NCBI GenBank assembly: GCA_902567135.1
Contig: CACFLO010000002.1
Location: 19,293-83,292, forward strand
DNA length: 64,000 nt
Direction of reading: 5' to 3'
DNA from: an uncultured Alphaproteobacteria bacterium
Lineage (GTDB): Bacteria > Pseudomonadota > Alphaproteobacteria > HIMB59 > GCA-002718135
The stretch's first letter is position 1. Every line of letters starts with the position of its first letter. The translations under genes were made by a program, and so were the position numbers. Of this stretch, positions 53,323-61,867 are shown in pieces. Under the pieces are notes generated by a model. That model saw only the letters and a list, made by a program, of their open reading frames with translations, had not been told where the DNA came from and did not search any database.

Positions 53323-53946
53323 TTAGTTATGGATAAGTGACTTAATTGGTTCAAAAGTTTTTCTATGATGTATTGTTGGGCCAAAACGGTGAATATTTTC
53401 TATATGCATTTTTGTTCCATATCCTGCATTTTTTTCCCATCCGAAATCCTTAAATTTTATTGATAGTTTTTTCATTAATCTATCACGGTGAACTTTTGCA
53501 ATAATAGATGCTGCTGCAATTGATAAAGATTTATTATCACCCTTTATAATAGATTGTTCTTTATAAGATTTGTAGTTTAATGAAAAATTACCATCTATAA
53601 TTAATTTTGCATTTTTTAGATTAAATTTATCTATCACTCTTTTCATAGATAATTTGGTTGCCTCCAATATATTAAGATTATCAATCTCATGAACATTTGC
53701 GATACCCAAATGAAAATCAATAATATTACCCTTTTTTAAATTTTGAAGAAACTTAAACGATAACTCTCTTTTTTTTTCAGAAAGTTTTTTTGAATCTCCA
53801 ATCAAATCTTTAAACTCATTTAGAATTGTATAATTTTTAAAATAACAACCGCAACTAATTACTGGACCAGCTAATGGTCCTCGACCAACTTCATCTAAAC
53901 CAATAACTGGAGCATTAAATTCTTCTTCAATTGAAAAGTCGGGCAC
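53323..53946 (-). CDS. rnhB: Ribonuclease HII
   Basis: 207 residues. PVIGLDEVGRGPLAGPVISCG carries the first Asp-Glu pair, KLIIDGNFSL the next Asp, and SIAAASIIAKVHRDRLM and WEKNAGYGTKMH are conserved blocks. It cleaves RNA-DNA junctions, including single ribonucleotides in DNA. It lies upstream of ccrM and overlaps moaB by one base; the rnhB-ccrM order is common in alphaproteobacteria. Confidence 0.96.
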   Translation of the reverse strand: MPDFSIEEEFNAPVIGLDEVGRGPLAGPVISCGCYFKNYTILNEFKDLIGDSKKLSEKKRELSFKFLQNLKKGNIIDFHLGIANVHEIDNLNILEATKLSMKRVIDKFNLKNAKLIIDGNFSLNYKSYKEQSIIKGDNKSLSIAAASIIAKVHRDRLMKKLSIKFKDFGWEKNAGYGTKMHIENIHRFGPTIHHRKTFEPIKSLIHN

Positions 53947-54473
53947 TATTTTTCACTTAGTCTTGGCATAATTTCAACAAAATTACAGGGACGGTGGCGT
54001 ATATCAAGCTGATATTGAAGAATTTCATCCCAACCATCTTTACAAGCTCCTTTTGAACCAGGTAAACAAAAAACATATGTGGTATTAATAAGAGCAGCTA
54101 GTGCACGTGATTGAATTGCTGAAGTGCCAATTTTAGTAAAACTGATTTGGCGAAAAAGTTCCCCAAACCCCTCTATTGTTTTGTCTGCAATTTCTATTAC
54201 TGCTTCAGGCGTAGTATCTCTTCCAGTTAAACCAGTACCTCCAGTTGTTATAATACAATCAATTTCTTTTTTATTGGAAAGTATTTGAAGTGTTTCTCTG
54301 ATTAGTTTTACATTGTCAGGAATAATTTTTTTTTCAATACAGTTATGTCCTGCTGAATTGATACGTTCTTCAAGAAGTGCTCCTGATGTATCTGTATCAG
54401 CAGTACGTGTATCTGAAATTGTTAAGATGGCAATATTGATAGGTACAAATTTTAATGATGTGTCGATAGGCAT
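53946..54473 (-). CDS. moaB: Molybdenum cofactor biosynthesis protein MoaB
   Basis: 175 residues, single MoCF/MogA-like domain. NIAILTISDTRTADTDTSGALL opens the domain (landmark TISDTR), and CIITTGGTGLTGRDTTPEAV and FCLPGSKGACKDGWDEIL are the molybdopterin-binding loops. MoaB/MogA-type proteins adenylylate molybdopterin before Mo insertion. A molybdenum enzyme (the SoxC sulfite dehydrogenase subunit) is expected beyond the right edge next to soxD, giving one consumer for the cofactor. Confidence 0.9.
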   Translation of the reverse strand: MPIDTSLKFVPINIAILTISDTRTADTDTSGALLEERINSAGHNCIEKKIIPDNVKLIRETLQILSNKKEIDCIITTGGTGLTGRDTTPEAVIEIADKTIEGFGELFRQISFTKIGTSAIQSRALAALINTTYVFCLPGSKGACKDGWDEILQYQLDIRHRPCNFVEIMPRLSEK

Positions 54474-54479
54474 AAGTAG

Positions 54480-56225
54480 TTAATAAAGTGGATCTTTGCC
54501 ATTAGCTAGCATTTTTAAAGATGTCATATCTTGTTGATTTTTATTTTGATAAATCCAATATTTTGTTAATATTTTCTCAATAAACCATCGAGTTTCTCTT
54601 GATGGGATGCTCTCCATAAAAAAAAGAGGATCATCTAAAAAGTTTGTTTCTTCTTTCCACTTCTTTAAATTTCCTGGCCCTCCATTATATGCAGCTGCCA
54701 AATAAATTAAATTATTAGATACTATTTCTAGATTTAAAAGATATTCTATATATTCTTGACCAACCTCAAGGTTAATCTCAGGAACTTTTAGAATATTAGA
54801 ATTATTTCTTTTTACATCATTACTTGATGTAATAAATTTAGCTGTAGATGGAAGAACTTGCATAAGACCAACTGCACCTTGATTACTTTTTGCTGACGCA
54901 TTAAACATCGACTCTTGGTGCATAAAAGCATAAATTAATTCTTTATTAATGGTAAATCCGCCTCTAGGTTCCCAAACTGGAGTTGGATAATATAAGTTTG
55001 TTTCCATAGTTAAGCCGTATCGCTCAAGTTTATTAACAATTTTTAATTGTGTGTACGCTAGATTAAAATGTTGAGCTATATTTACAGATTCTGCAGCTAT
55101 ATCTTTGTTTAAAACAGAATTTATATGAACTATTTCTTTTTCTAACTCATCATTAAAACCAACTTGAATTAAAGATTGTAATCTTTTGCCAGACGGAAGA
55201 TTTAATAGTTTACTATTTGAAGTATTAAGAGTTTTTTTAGATTTCCATTCTATTTTTTCTTCTATACCTAATATTTCAAGAGCAAGCATACCATAAAAAC
55301 TATTAGGGTTCTGGGATGCGCGTTGAAGCCAAAAATTGATACTATCATATTTTGCAAGTTTAGCATATGACCTCGCTGCCCAAAAGCTTCCTGAGGTCTG
55401 ATGCCATGCATCATCTTTTAAACTAATAGAAAATAAAGAAAAAAAATCAGCAGCTTGCTGATATTCTTCTAATCTCCAGGAAGCTAATCCTGCTGTCCAT
55501 GCTGCATAAGGCACTTGCATAGTTGAGTTAACTAATGCTTCACTAGCATACTTGATTGCCAGCTCATTCTTATTTGCTAAAAAATATCCTTTTGCTATTA
55601 ATTCTTTTTGTTGATCTAATTCAACTTGATCAAGTAGTATTTCTACATCTCTTTGATTTAAAATTTTTACTGCACCAGTAGGCCATCCTCTATTTACTCT
55701 TGATTTAACAGCATTAATTATTTTTTGTTTTTCAAGTCGTTGGTTTTTTGATAATTTTTTTGAACTCTTGTATTTTGAAGATTTTTTTGAGGTAGTCTTA
55801 TCTGCAATAATACCGCTTGGTTTAATAGGTTTATTTGGACTTTTATATCCTCCCGGCATTCTTTTTATAGCCAGTCGATAAATTCTTTTTGCCTGAGGAT
55901 GATCATTATATTTTTTTAACCAGTAATATAGTTCTAAATATTTTGATCGGTAACATTTAGGATGCAAATAACGCTGGGCTAATATATGCCCCATTAATAT
56001 TTTATCTGAAATTTTTAAAATATGTTTATTAGCACTTTTCCATTTACACTCATCTTGAAATTTGTAAGCTAGACGATAATTTTCAATATCATCTTGTGAT
56101 AAAATATCTTTGGAAAAAATTTCTTTATATTTTTCAGCAACTGAATATTCAAATGCATTGCTTACTTTCCAAAATAATAAAATGTAAATTAAAAACAAAA
56201 ATTTTAAGAAAAGATTAATTTTCAT
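54480..56225 (-). CDS. slt: Soluble lytic murein transglycosylase (Slt family)
   Basis: ATG at 56225 is chosen over one at 56264 because it gives a proper signal peptide (MKINLFLKFLFLIYILLF...SNA-FEY) and only eleven bases of overlap with the glycosylase gene (581 residues). A long helical superhelix domain (about 40-420) precedes the SLT catalytic domain, with the catalytic Glu in AFMHQESMFNASAKSN, then GAVGLMQVLPSTAKF and YLAAAYNGGPGNLKKW. It cleaves peptidoglycan glycan strands, leaving anhydro-muropeptides. A Lys/Ser-rich linker spans about residues 135-165. Confidence 0.92.
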   Translation of the reverse strand: MKINLFLKFLFLIYILLFWKVSNAFEYSVAEKYKEIFSKDILSQDDIENYRLAYKFQDECKWKSANKHILKISDKILMGHILAQRYLHPKCYRSKYLELYYWLKKYNDHPQAKRIYRLAIKRMPGGYKSPNKPIKPSGIIADKTTSKKSSKYKSSKKLSKNQRLEKQKIINAVKSRVNRGWPTGAVKILNQRDVEILLDQVELDQQKELIAKGYFLANKNELAIKYASEALVNSTMQVPYAAWTAGLASWRLEEYQQAADFFSLFSISLKDDAWHQTSGSFWAARSYAKLAKYDSINFWLQRASQNPNSFYGMLALEILGIEEKIEWKSKKTLNTSNSKLLNLPSGKRLQSLIQVGFNDELEKEIVHINSVLNKDIAAESVNIAQHFNLAYTQLKIVNKLERYGLTMETNLYYPTPVWEPRGGFTINKELIYAFMHQESMFNASAKSNQGAVGLMQVLPSTAKFITSSNDVKRNNSNILKVPEINLEVGQEYIEYLLNLEIVSNNLIYLAAAYNGGPGNLKKWKEETNFLDDPLFFMESIPSRETRWFIEKILTKYWIYQNKNQQDMTSLKMLANGKDPLY

Positions 56226-56928
56226 TAATTTTTTTTTCCAGCATTTGTAAATCGCTCCATGCATCTTTTTTATAATTAGGTGATCTTAGTAAAAATGCTG
56301 GATGATAAGAAACTAAAACATTAATTGGAGTATCTAGATTAACAGATTTATATTCGTACCACTTCCCTCGTAATTTTCCTAAACTTAGAGGAGTTGATAA
56401 AATAGCTTTTGCAGCAGTTGTTCCTAATAAATAAATAATTTTTGGTTTAATAATTTCTATTTGTTTTTGAAGGAAGGGTAAGAAATCTAATATTTCTTGA
56501 TCAGTAGGCGTTCTATTCTGTGGAGGTCTCCATGGTAAAACATTTGTTATGTAAACATTTTTTCTTTCTAATTTTATGGCGGACAGCATTTTGTTTAGAA
56601 GTTGTCCAGCCCTACCTACAAAAGGAATACCCTGCTCATCCTCTTCTTGTCCAGGGGCTTCACCAATAATCATTAAATTAGATTGTACATCGCCATCATA
56701 AAGAACTAGTTTTTTTGCCGTCTTTTGTAATGTACTTTGATGATTAAATATTAAAGAGATTAATTCTTTAATTTCATTTATTTCTCCTAATTCTTTAATA
56801 TCTTTTTTTGTTAACGATTTTTCTTTTAATTCCTGTGTTTCTAATAGATTGTTTGGAGTTTCTTTTAAAAAAGTATGCACACCTGATTGTATCAAAAAAT
56901 CGATATATTCTTTATTTGATTGAAACAT
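56215..56928 (-). CDS. Uracil-DNA glycosylase, family 4-like, lacking cysteines
   Basis: 237 residues. The glycosylase motifs IIGEAPGQEEDEQGIPFVGRAGQ and the C-terminal VSYHPAFLLRSP (shown as landmarks GEAPGQEED and SYHPAFLL) match family 4 UDG. However, the whole protein contains no cysteine. The iron-sulfur ligands of canonical family 4 enzymes are replaced (for example VLPWRPPQNRTP where Cys precedes RPP). It may belong to an iron-sulfur-free alphaproteobacterial subgroup. It removes uracil from DNA. It is first of the udg-slt-moaB-rnhB-ccrM run. Confidence 0.85.
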   Translation of the reverse strand: MFQSNKEYIDFLIQSGVHTFLKETPNNLLETQELKEKSLTKKDIKELGEINEIKELISLIFNHQSTLQKTAKKLVLYDGDVQSNLMIIGEAPGQEEDEQGIPFVGRAGQLLNKMLSAIKLERKNVYITNVLPWRPPQNRTPTDQEILDFLPFLQKQIEIIKPKIIYLLGTTAAKAILSTPLSLGKLRGKWYEYKSVNLDTPINVLVSYHPAFLLRSPNYKKDAWSDLQMLEKKINEN

Positions 56929-56978
56929 TAAAAAATTAAATTAATTATTTTTGATAAGATATATTAAATTATTTGCAA

Positions 56979-58292
56979 ATGATAAAAAACTATAAAACTT
57001 TCATTTATCTTTATATTTTCTTGTTTTCTAAAACAATTTTAGCATCGAGCAGTGCATCATTCCTAATTTCGCAAACTGCTTATAACAATTATGATTTTAC
57101 TCAAGTGTTATATGAATATAGCGCAAATCAGAATCAAGACACCAAGAATGATTATCTTGATGAACTTATTTCTGCAGTTGTGACAGAAAATATTGTTCTC
57201 GCGCAAAATATTACAGAAAAATTCTTATTAATAAAGCCTGATAACCAAGAAGCAAAATTAGTAAGTATGATAGAGGCTTTTAATAGTAAAAATGAAAACA
57301 AATTACATGCCTTACGCTTAGATAGTTCTGGAAATAAAAATGATTTATTTGAATTTATTTTTTTTCTAAATGATAAAATCAAATCTAAAAATAGTATTAG
57401 TAATTCTTTTCTTGAAATCGTAAAGTCATCTTATTCTAATAAAGACACAAACTATCCTCAGAGCTATAATTTTTTATTATTTTATACTACACTTTCTATT
57501 CTAATTAATAATGAAAATTATGAAGCAATTTACATTAAGGGACAGTTATTACAGTTAATTGAAAATTATTTTTTTGCTGAGGCAACATATTTAAAAATTC
57601 CTGAAAATAATAATTTGTTTTTAGATGCACAAAGAAATATTGCATTTAATTATTCTCAAGAAAATATTTTTGATGATGCAGAAAATAAAATTATTCAAAT
57701 AGTTGAAAAAAATAATGAAGACTATGAATTAAAAAAAATATTAGCTGATTTTTACCGAGTTAAAAAAAAACATAATTTAGCTATTAATTTATATTCTGAA
57801 CTAATAGGAAATAATTCTTATGATGTTTGGTATATGTTTTATTTGCGTGGAATTTGTTATGAACAATCTGATAATTGGCAAAAAGCTGAAAAAGATTTTA
57901 TAAAATCTCTTACATTAAAAAGAGACTCTCCAAATGTATTAAATTATTTAGCATATGGTTGGATTGAAAGAGATATGAAAATCGAAGAGTCTTTTGAAAT
58001 GTTAATTGATGCTCATAATGCGAATCCTGATAGTCACTATATTTTAGATAGTTTAGCTTGGGCATACTTTAAGAAAAAGGATTTTGTAAAAGCGGCAGAA
58101 TTAATGGAAGAAGTTATTGATATGGTTCCAGGGGAGGCAATTTCTTTAGATCATCTTGGAGATATTTATTTTGCTATGAATAGGAAAAGAGAGGCTGCTT
58201 ATTTTTGGAAACAAGCTAAAGATTTAGCTAAACCTGAAGATAAGATTATTGAAAACATTGAAAAAAAATTAAGAGAATATAATGCCAGCTGA
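56979..58292 (+). CDS. Tetratricopeptide repeat protein, exported
   Basis: 437 residues from the ATG at 56979 (an upstream TTG at 56973 is also in frame). A signal peptide ends near TILA-SSS. Helical repeats run throughout; typical TPR units are seen at the C-terminus (DVWYMFYLRGICYEQSDNW, NVLNYLAYGWIERDMK, HYILDSLAWAYFKKKDF, AISLDHLGDIYFAMNRK). It is the kind of exported TPR protein often found upstream of ispE in alphaproteobacteria, with an unknown scaffold role. It overlaps ispE by eleven bases. Confidence 0.88.
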   Translation: MIKNYKTFIYLYIFLFSKTILASSSASFLISQTAYNNYDFTQVLYEYSANQNQDTKNDYLDELISAVVTENIVLAQNITEKFLLIKPDNQEAKLVSMIEAFNSKNENKLHALRLDSSGNKNDLFEFIFFLNDKIKSKNSISNSFLEIVKSSYSNKDTNYPQSYNFLLFYTTLSILINNENYEAIYIKGQLLQLIENYFFAEATYLKIPENNNLFLDAQRNIAFNYSQENIFDDAENKIIQIVEKNNEDYELKKILADFYRVKKKHNLAINLYSELIGNNSYDVWYMFYLRGICYEQSDNWQKAEKDFIKSLTLKRDSPNVLNYLAYGWIERDMKIEESFEMLIDAHNANPDSHYILDSLAWAYFKKKDFVKAAELMEEVIDMVPGEAISLDHLGDIYFAMNRKREAAYFWKQAKDLAKPEDKIIENIEKKLREYNAS

Positions 58293-59112
58293 ATTTACAG
58301 AATTATCACCAGCAAAACTTAATTTGTTTTTAAAAATTATAAATAAAAGAAATGATGGATATCATAATTTAAGAAGTGGTGTAACTTTAATAAATATATT
58401 TGATGAGGTAATCGCAAAACAGGATTCTAAATTTAGTGTAAGGTATGTAGGTGAATTTTCTCCTAGAAATAACAAATTTCAAGACTGTATAGTTGAGAAA
58501 ATTTTTTTAAAATTTAATTTACCTAAGCCTAATTATTGTTTCACAATTAAAAAAAATATTCCCATTATGTCAGGTCTTGGATCTGCATCATCAAACGCTG
58601 CTACTGTAATAAGGATATTGGAAAAATTAAATTATAAAGATTTAAGGAATAAAAATTTCACTGAAATTGGCGCTGATGTTCCTTTTTTTATTAGAAATCA
58701 TGATTCGTTAATAAGAGAAATAGGAGATGTGATAATCAAACAAGCTTTTCCAAAATATTATTTTCTTATTATTAAACCAAAACATAATTGTTCTACAAAA
58801 GAAATGTATAATGAAATTAATTTAGACAAATTAAATTTTAACTTAAATTTTGATACAGATGAAATTAATGAAACTGATAGTGGAAATGATTTTGAAATAA
58901 TTCTACAAAATAAACTTAAAGAAATTAATAACCTTTTAAAATTCATGAGAAGCCTTCCAAATGTTATTTTTTCACGATTAACTGGAACGGGCTCTTGTAT
59001 TTTTTCAGCATTTGAGTCAAAAAAGCAAGCAGATGATTCTTTAATAATTTTTAAAGAAAGGTTTCCATTATTGTGGTCTAGAGTTGTAGAAAATAACTTT
59101 AAACATAATTAG
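58282..59112 (+). CDS. ispE: 4-diphosphocytidyl-2-C-methyl-D-erythritol kinase
   Basis: 276 residues, GHMP kinase. SPAKLNLFLKIINKRNDGYHNL is the N-terminal family block, PIMSGLGSASSNAATV the ATP-binding GHMP loop, IGADVPFFI carries the catalytic Asp, and LTGTGSCIFSAF is the C-terminal motif. It phosphorylates CDP-ME in the MEP isoprenoid pathway, upstream of IspH (41.7 kb). The start overlaps the TPR gene; a tRNA-Gln gene follows by 47 bases. Confidence 0.95.
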   Translation: MPAEFTELSPAKLNLFLKIINKRNDGYHNLRSGVTLINIFDEVIAKQDSKFSVRYVGEFSPRNNKFQDCIVEKIFLKFNLPKPNYCFTIKKNIPIMSGLGSASSNAATVIRILEKLNYKDLRNKNFTEIGADVPFFIRNHDSLIREIGDVIIKQAFPKYYFLIIKPKHNCSTKEMYNEINLDKLNFNLNFDTDEINETDSGNDFEIILQNKLKEINNLLKFMRSLPNVIFSRLTGTGSCIFSAFESKKQADDSLIIFKERFPLLWSRVVENNFKHN

Positions 59113-59119
59113 AAGAAAT

Positions 59120-59149
59120 TTGACTATCTTAATGTAAATATTGTATAGG
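59120..59149 (+). promoter_or_regulatory. Candidate promoter of the tRNA-Gln gene
   Basis: TTGACT (59120-59125) and TATAGG (59144-59149) are separated by 18 bases and end eleven bases before the tRNA 5' end, a good sigma-70-type placement for a stable RNA gene. Confidence 0.45.
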
Positions 59150-59159
59150 GTTAGTTTCT

Positions 59160-59234
59160 TGGGGCGTCGCCAAGCGGTAAGGCATCGGTTTTTGGAGTCG
59201 ACATTCGCAGGTTCGAATCCTGCCGCCCCAGCCA
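59160..59234 (+). tRNA. tRNA-Gln (anticodon TTG)
   Basis: A 75-base tRNA including an encoded CCA end, aligning along its length with bacterial tRNA-Gln. The acceptor stem TGGGGCG pairs with CGCCCCA, the D arm is GCCAAGCGGTAAGGC, the anticodon loop TTTTGGA gives anticodon TTG, and the T arm has GGTTCGAATCC. The discriminator base is G. It reads CAA and, by wobble, CAG codons. Confidence 0.96.
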
Positions 59235-59236
59235 AT

Positions 59237-59788
59237 TTAGCTTTTTTGTATATAAGACATGAATTTCCAATAAATTTCAATCAAAGGTTGTGTAAAATTA
59301 ATTTTATAAATTTCATTCTTATAAACACCCCAAATATTTTCTTTCTTTATCCATCCTTCATTTTTTTGATATTGAATTAAGCACCATTGAGTTAAGCATT
59401 TTTTTATTTTCACAATATTATTCTTTCCTATACTTCCAATGTGTGTGCCTTTAGGAAAATTAAATAGTTTAGATTCTTCATTTGAATTCAATATAATTAT
59501 CCCATAACGATCACCTTTAAGTAAACTACCTAGAATCCATCCTGAGTTTCCATCAATATCTTGAATTTGTCTCCAACCAGCATGTTCTTTAATAATCTCA
59601 ATCGGCAAATTTTTTTGTTTATAATTCAATATTTTTGGATAGTTTTCGCTTGGTCCCACTCTTAAATTTACATCACTAGATTTAAGGGATACAAATCTCG
59701 GTATTTTAAAACCAGTAGTCTTTCCAATATTTTCTGCATAAATTTGATTGGTAAATAAAAATATAATTAGAGATATTATCCTGACCAT
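59237..59788 (-). CDS. Exported bacterial SH3-domain protein
   Basis: 183 residues with a signal peptide (MVRIISLIIFLFTNQIYA-E). Two SH3b-like repeats are seen: SSDVNLRVGPSENYPKILNY with HAGWRQIQDIDGNSGWILGS, and a second with GSIGKNNIVKIKKCLTQWCLI and NEGWIKKENIWGVY (two cysteines). Such proteins bind cell-wall peptides; the exact role is unknown. It reads toward the tRNA-Gln gene, ending two bases from it. Confidence 0.85.
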   Translation of the reverse strand: MVRIISLIIFLFTNQIYAENIGKTTGFKIPRFVSLKSSDVNLRVGPSENYPKILNYKQKNLPIEIIKEHAGWRQIQDIDGNSGWILGSLLKGDRYGIIILNSNEESKLFNFPKGTHIGSIGKNNIVKIKKCLTQWCLIQYQKNEGWIKKENIWGVYKNEIYKINFTQPLIEIYWKFMSYIQKS

Positions 59789-60136
59789 TTTTTGTAAAAT
59801 GATTATAACATTATAGCGTTTATTCTACTAACCTTTAAAGTCTTATGATTATTAGCATTTAATTTTTTTATTAATACAGAGCCTATAGCGCAACTGGATA
59901 TAGAGCCAGACTATGGATCTTATATAGATCATTTTCTAGTTGTTCGTCAGTTTTAACTCTTACTACAAATAATGAAAAAATTAGGAATCTTTATTCTCAG
60001 TACTTAGGGGAATTACGCATTGATTTGTAGATACGTCGTACTAATGATATTGTTTTTTTAAAAAATTATAATTTATTGTTAATAATTAAATTTAACTCAT
60101 TGACAAATCAAATCCGAATTGTTTTAAATCATAAAT
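59789..60136. other. 348-base gene-poor interval containing a tRNA-like relic
   Basis: No ORF of note lies between the SH3-domain gene and fccA. Apart from the tRNA-like sequence near 59879-59950 and a possible AGTAC/GTACT inverted pair around 59999-60053, I see nothing recognisable. The region must contain the divergent promoters of both neighbouring genes. Confidence 0.6.
59879..59950 (+). pseudogene. Decayed tRNA-like sequence (tRNA-Arg(ACG)-like 5' half)
   Basis: The first 45 bases read like a tRNA: acceptor-like GAGCCTA, then TAGCGCAACTGGATA with an inserted T before TAGAGC, then GACTATGGATC where tRNA-Arg(ACG) has GACTACGGATC. The 3' half does not complete the acceptor stem, and the T loop (GTTCGTCAG) lacks the conserved A, so it cannot be a working tRNA. 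A tRNA relic or old integration site is the best reading. Confidence 0.45.
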
Positions 60137-60475
60137 ATGAAAATATTATTATTTGTGATCTTTTTACTAACATCTTTTTGCAAATTTGCATTTTCAGATG
60201 AGCATTCAGATGAGCAACAAATTATTGAAATGGGTGATATAGAATATGGGCAATATTTAGGTGCTGAATGTGCGTCATGCCATCAGCAATCAGTAGAAAG
60301 TGAAGGTATACCTTCAATTCACGGTATAGACGCAGAGGTTTTCGTTGCTTTAATGCTTGCTTACAGATCAAAAGAGATGGAAAATCCTGTTATGCAAATG
60401 ATCGCTGGAAGACTTAATGATGAACAAATTGGTTCATTAGCTCTTTATTTTAGTGGATTAGAGCCCTCAGAATGA
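60137..60475 (+). CDS. fccA: Cytochrome c subunit of flavocytochrome c sulfide dehydrogenase (FccA/SoxE-like)
   Basis: 112 residues with a signal peptide ending FAFS-DEH. There is one c-type heme site, CASCH (Cys45, Cys48, His49); Met ligand candidates lie in MENPVMQMIAGRLND. SLALYFSGLEPSE at the C-terminus is the usual class I cytochrome c end. It is a monoheme partner, shorter than the diheme FccA of purple sulfur bacteria, and would take electrons from the FccB flavin. The flavoprotein gene follows 72 bases downstream. Confidence 0.85.
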   Translation: MKILLFVIFLLTSFCKFAFSDEHSDEQQIIEMGDIEYGQYLGAECASCHQQSVESEGIPSIHGIDAEVFVALMLAYRSKEMENPVMQMIAGRLNDEQIGSLALYFSGLEPSE

Positions 60476-60547
60476 TCATATTTTCATTTACTTAAGGTAA
60501 AAATTTGATAACATCCTATCATATTACAATTTTTTGGGGAGGACATA

Positions 60548-61816
60548 ATGTCAAAAATTTCAAGACGTCTTTTTAATACAGGTATTGCTGCTGCCTCAGC
60601 TGCAACACTTGCATTTCCTTCTATTTCACTTGGTGCTGTACCAAGAGTTGTAGTTATTGGAGGAGGAGCAGGTGGTGCAACCGCAGCAAGATATATTGCT
60701 AAAGACTCTGGTGGTGCAGTTCATGTAACACTAGTTGAGGCATCAAAGCGATATTACACATGTTTTTTTTCTAATATTTATTTAGGTGGATTTCGAAATT
60801 ATGGTTCGATAGGACATAATTACTACGGTCTAGCTGTAAACCAAGGTGTTAATGTAGTTCATGAATGGGCTGTCTCAGTTAATTCTGCTGCTAAAACTGT
60901 TAAGCTAGGTTCTGGAAACACAATTTCATATGATAAACTTGTAGTTTCACCGGGAATTGATCTTAAATATGATTCTATCAATGGATACTCTGCTGGAGTC
61001 CAAGATCAAATGCCTCATGCATGGAAGTCTGGTACTCAGGTACAGTTATTGAGAAATCAGGTTATGAATATGAAACAAGGTGGAACTTTTGTTATGGTTC
61101 CTCCACCTAATCCATATAGATGTCCTCCTGGACCTTACGAAAGAGTGTCTATGATCGCTCATCAATTTACACAATCTAATCCTACAGCAAAAATTGTTAT
61201 TTTAGATCCTAAACCTAAATTTTCTAAACAAGGATTATTTGAGGCAGGATGGCAAAAACATTATCCAGGAATGATAGAGTGGATTAGTTCAGAGGATCAT
61301 GGTGGGCTTAAAAATGTTAATGCTTCTACAATGGAGTTTGAAACAGATTTAGATACATTTAAAGCTGACGCTGCATGTGTTGTTCCGGCACAGAAAGCTG
61401 GTGCTATTGCAATGGCAGCAGGTGTCAACGATGGTGATTGGTGTCCTATCGTTCCTGCATCTATGCAATCTAAAGCAGATGAAAATATTTATGTTTTAGG
61501 TGATGCATCTGTTGCTAAATCAATGCCTAAGTCTGGTTTTTCAGCTAACAGCCAAGCCAAAGTAGCAGCTAATCACATCAGAGGCGCTTTGACAGGAAGT
61601 AAAGTATTTGATGCTCGTTATTCAAATACCTGCTGGTCACTAATTGCACCTGATGATGATGTTAAGGTCGGTGCGAGTTATGTTGCTGGTGCGGAAGCTA
61701 TTGATGTTGAAAGTAAATTTATTTCACAAGCTGATGACAGTAGTGAAACAAGAGCAGCTAACTATCAAGAATCTATAGATTGGTATAATGGTATAACTGC
61801 TGATATGTTTTCTTAA
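60548..61816 (+). CDS. fccB: Sulfide dehydrogenase (flavocytochrome c) flavoprotein subunit
   Basis: 422 residues with a Tat signal (SRRLF at residues 5-9) and a strong GGGGAGG ribosome site. The FAD-binding VVVIGGGAGGATAARYI starts near residue 34. All three key cysteines of FccB/SoxF are present: Cys72 in YYTCFFSN (covalent FAD link), Cys192 in PYRCPPGPYER and Cys362 in NTCWSL (redox disulfide). It oxidises sulfide in the periplasm to polysulfide/sulfur, passing electrons to FccA. It ends at a strong bidirectional terminator shared with soxB. Confidence 0.93.
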   Translation: MSKISRRLFNTGIAAASAATLAFPSISLGAVPRVVVIGGGAGGATAARYIAKDSGGAVHVTLVEASKRYYTCFFSNIYLGGFRNYGSIGHNYYGLAVNQGVNVVHEWAVSVNSAAKTVKLGSGNTISYDKLVVSPGIDLKYDSINGYSAGVQDQMPHAWKSGTQVQLLRNQVMNMKQGGTFVMVPPPNPYRCPPGPYERVSMIAHQFTQSNPTAKIVILDPKPKFSKQGLFEAGWQKHYPGMIEWISSEDHGGLKNVNASTMEFETDLDTFKADAACVVPAQKAGAIAMAAGVNDGDWCPIVPASMQSKADENIYVLGDASVAKSMPKSGFSANSQAKVAANHIRGALTGSKVFDARYSNTCWSLIAPDDDVKVGASYVAGAEAIDVESKFISQADDSSETRAANYQESIDWYNGITADMFS

Positions 61817-61844
61817 AACTTTTTAATTAATAGAAACAAATAAA

Positions 61845-61867
61845 GGCGGCTAATAGCCGCCTTTTTT
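61845..61867. terminator. Bidirectional rho-independent terminator between fccB and soxB
   Basis: GGCGGC (61845-61850), loop TAATA and GCCGCC (61856-61861) form a perfect all-GC six-pair stem, followed by six T on the plus strand. On the minus strand the same stem is followed by TTTATTT after the soxB stop. It is the strongest terminator in the window. Confidence 0.93.

Noticed and set aside
59068..59280. Minus-strand 70-codon ORF across the tRNA-Gln gene
   Set aside because: It is the antisense translation of a tRNA gene (the familiar spurious GFEPAN-type peptide), with no ribosome site.
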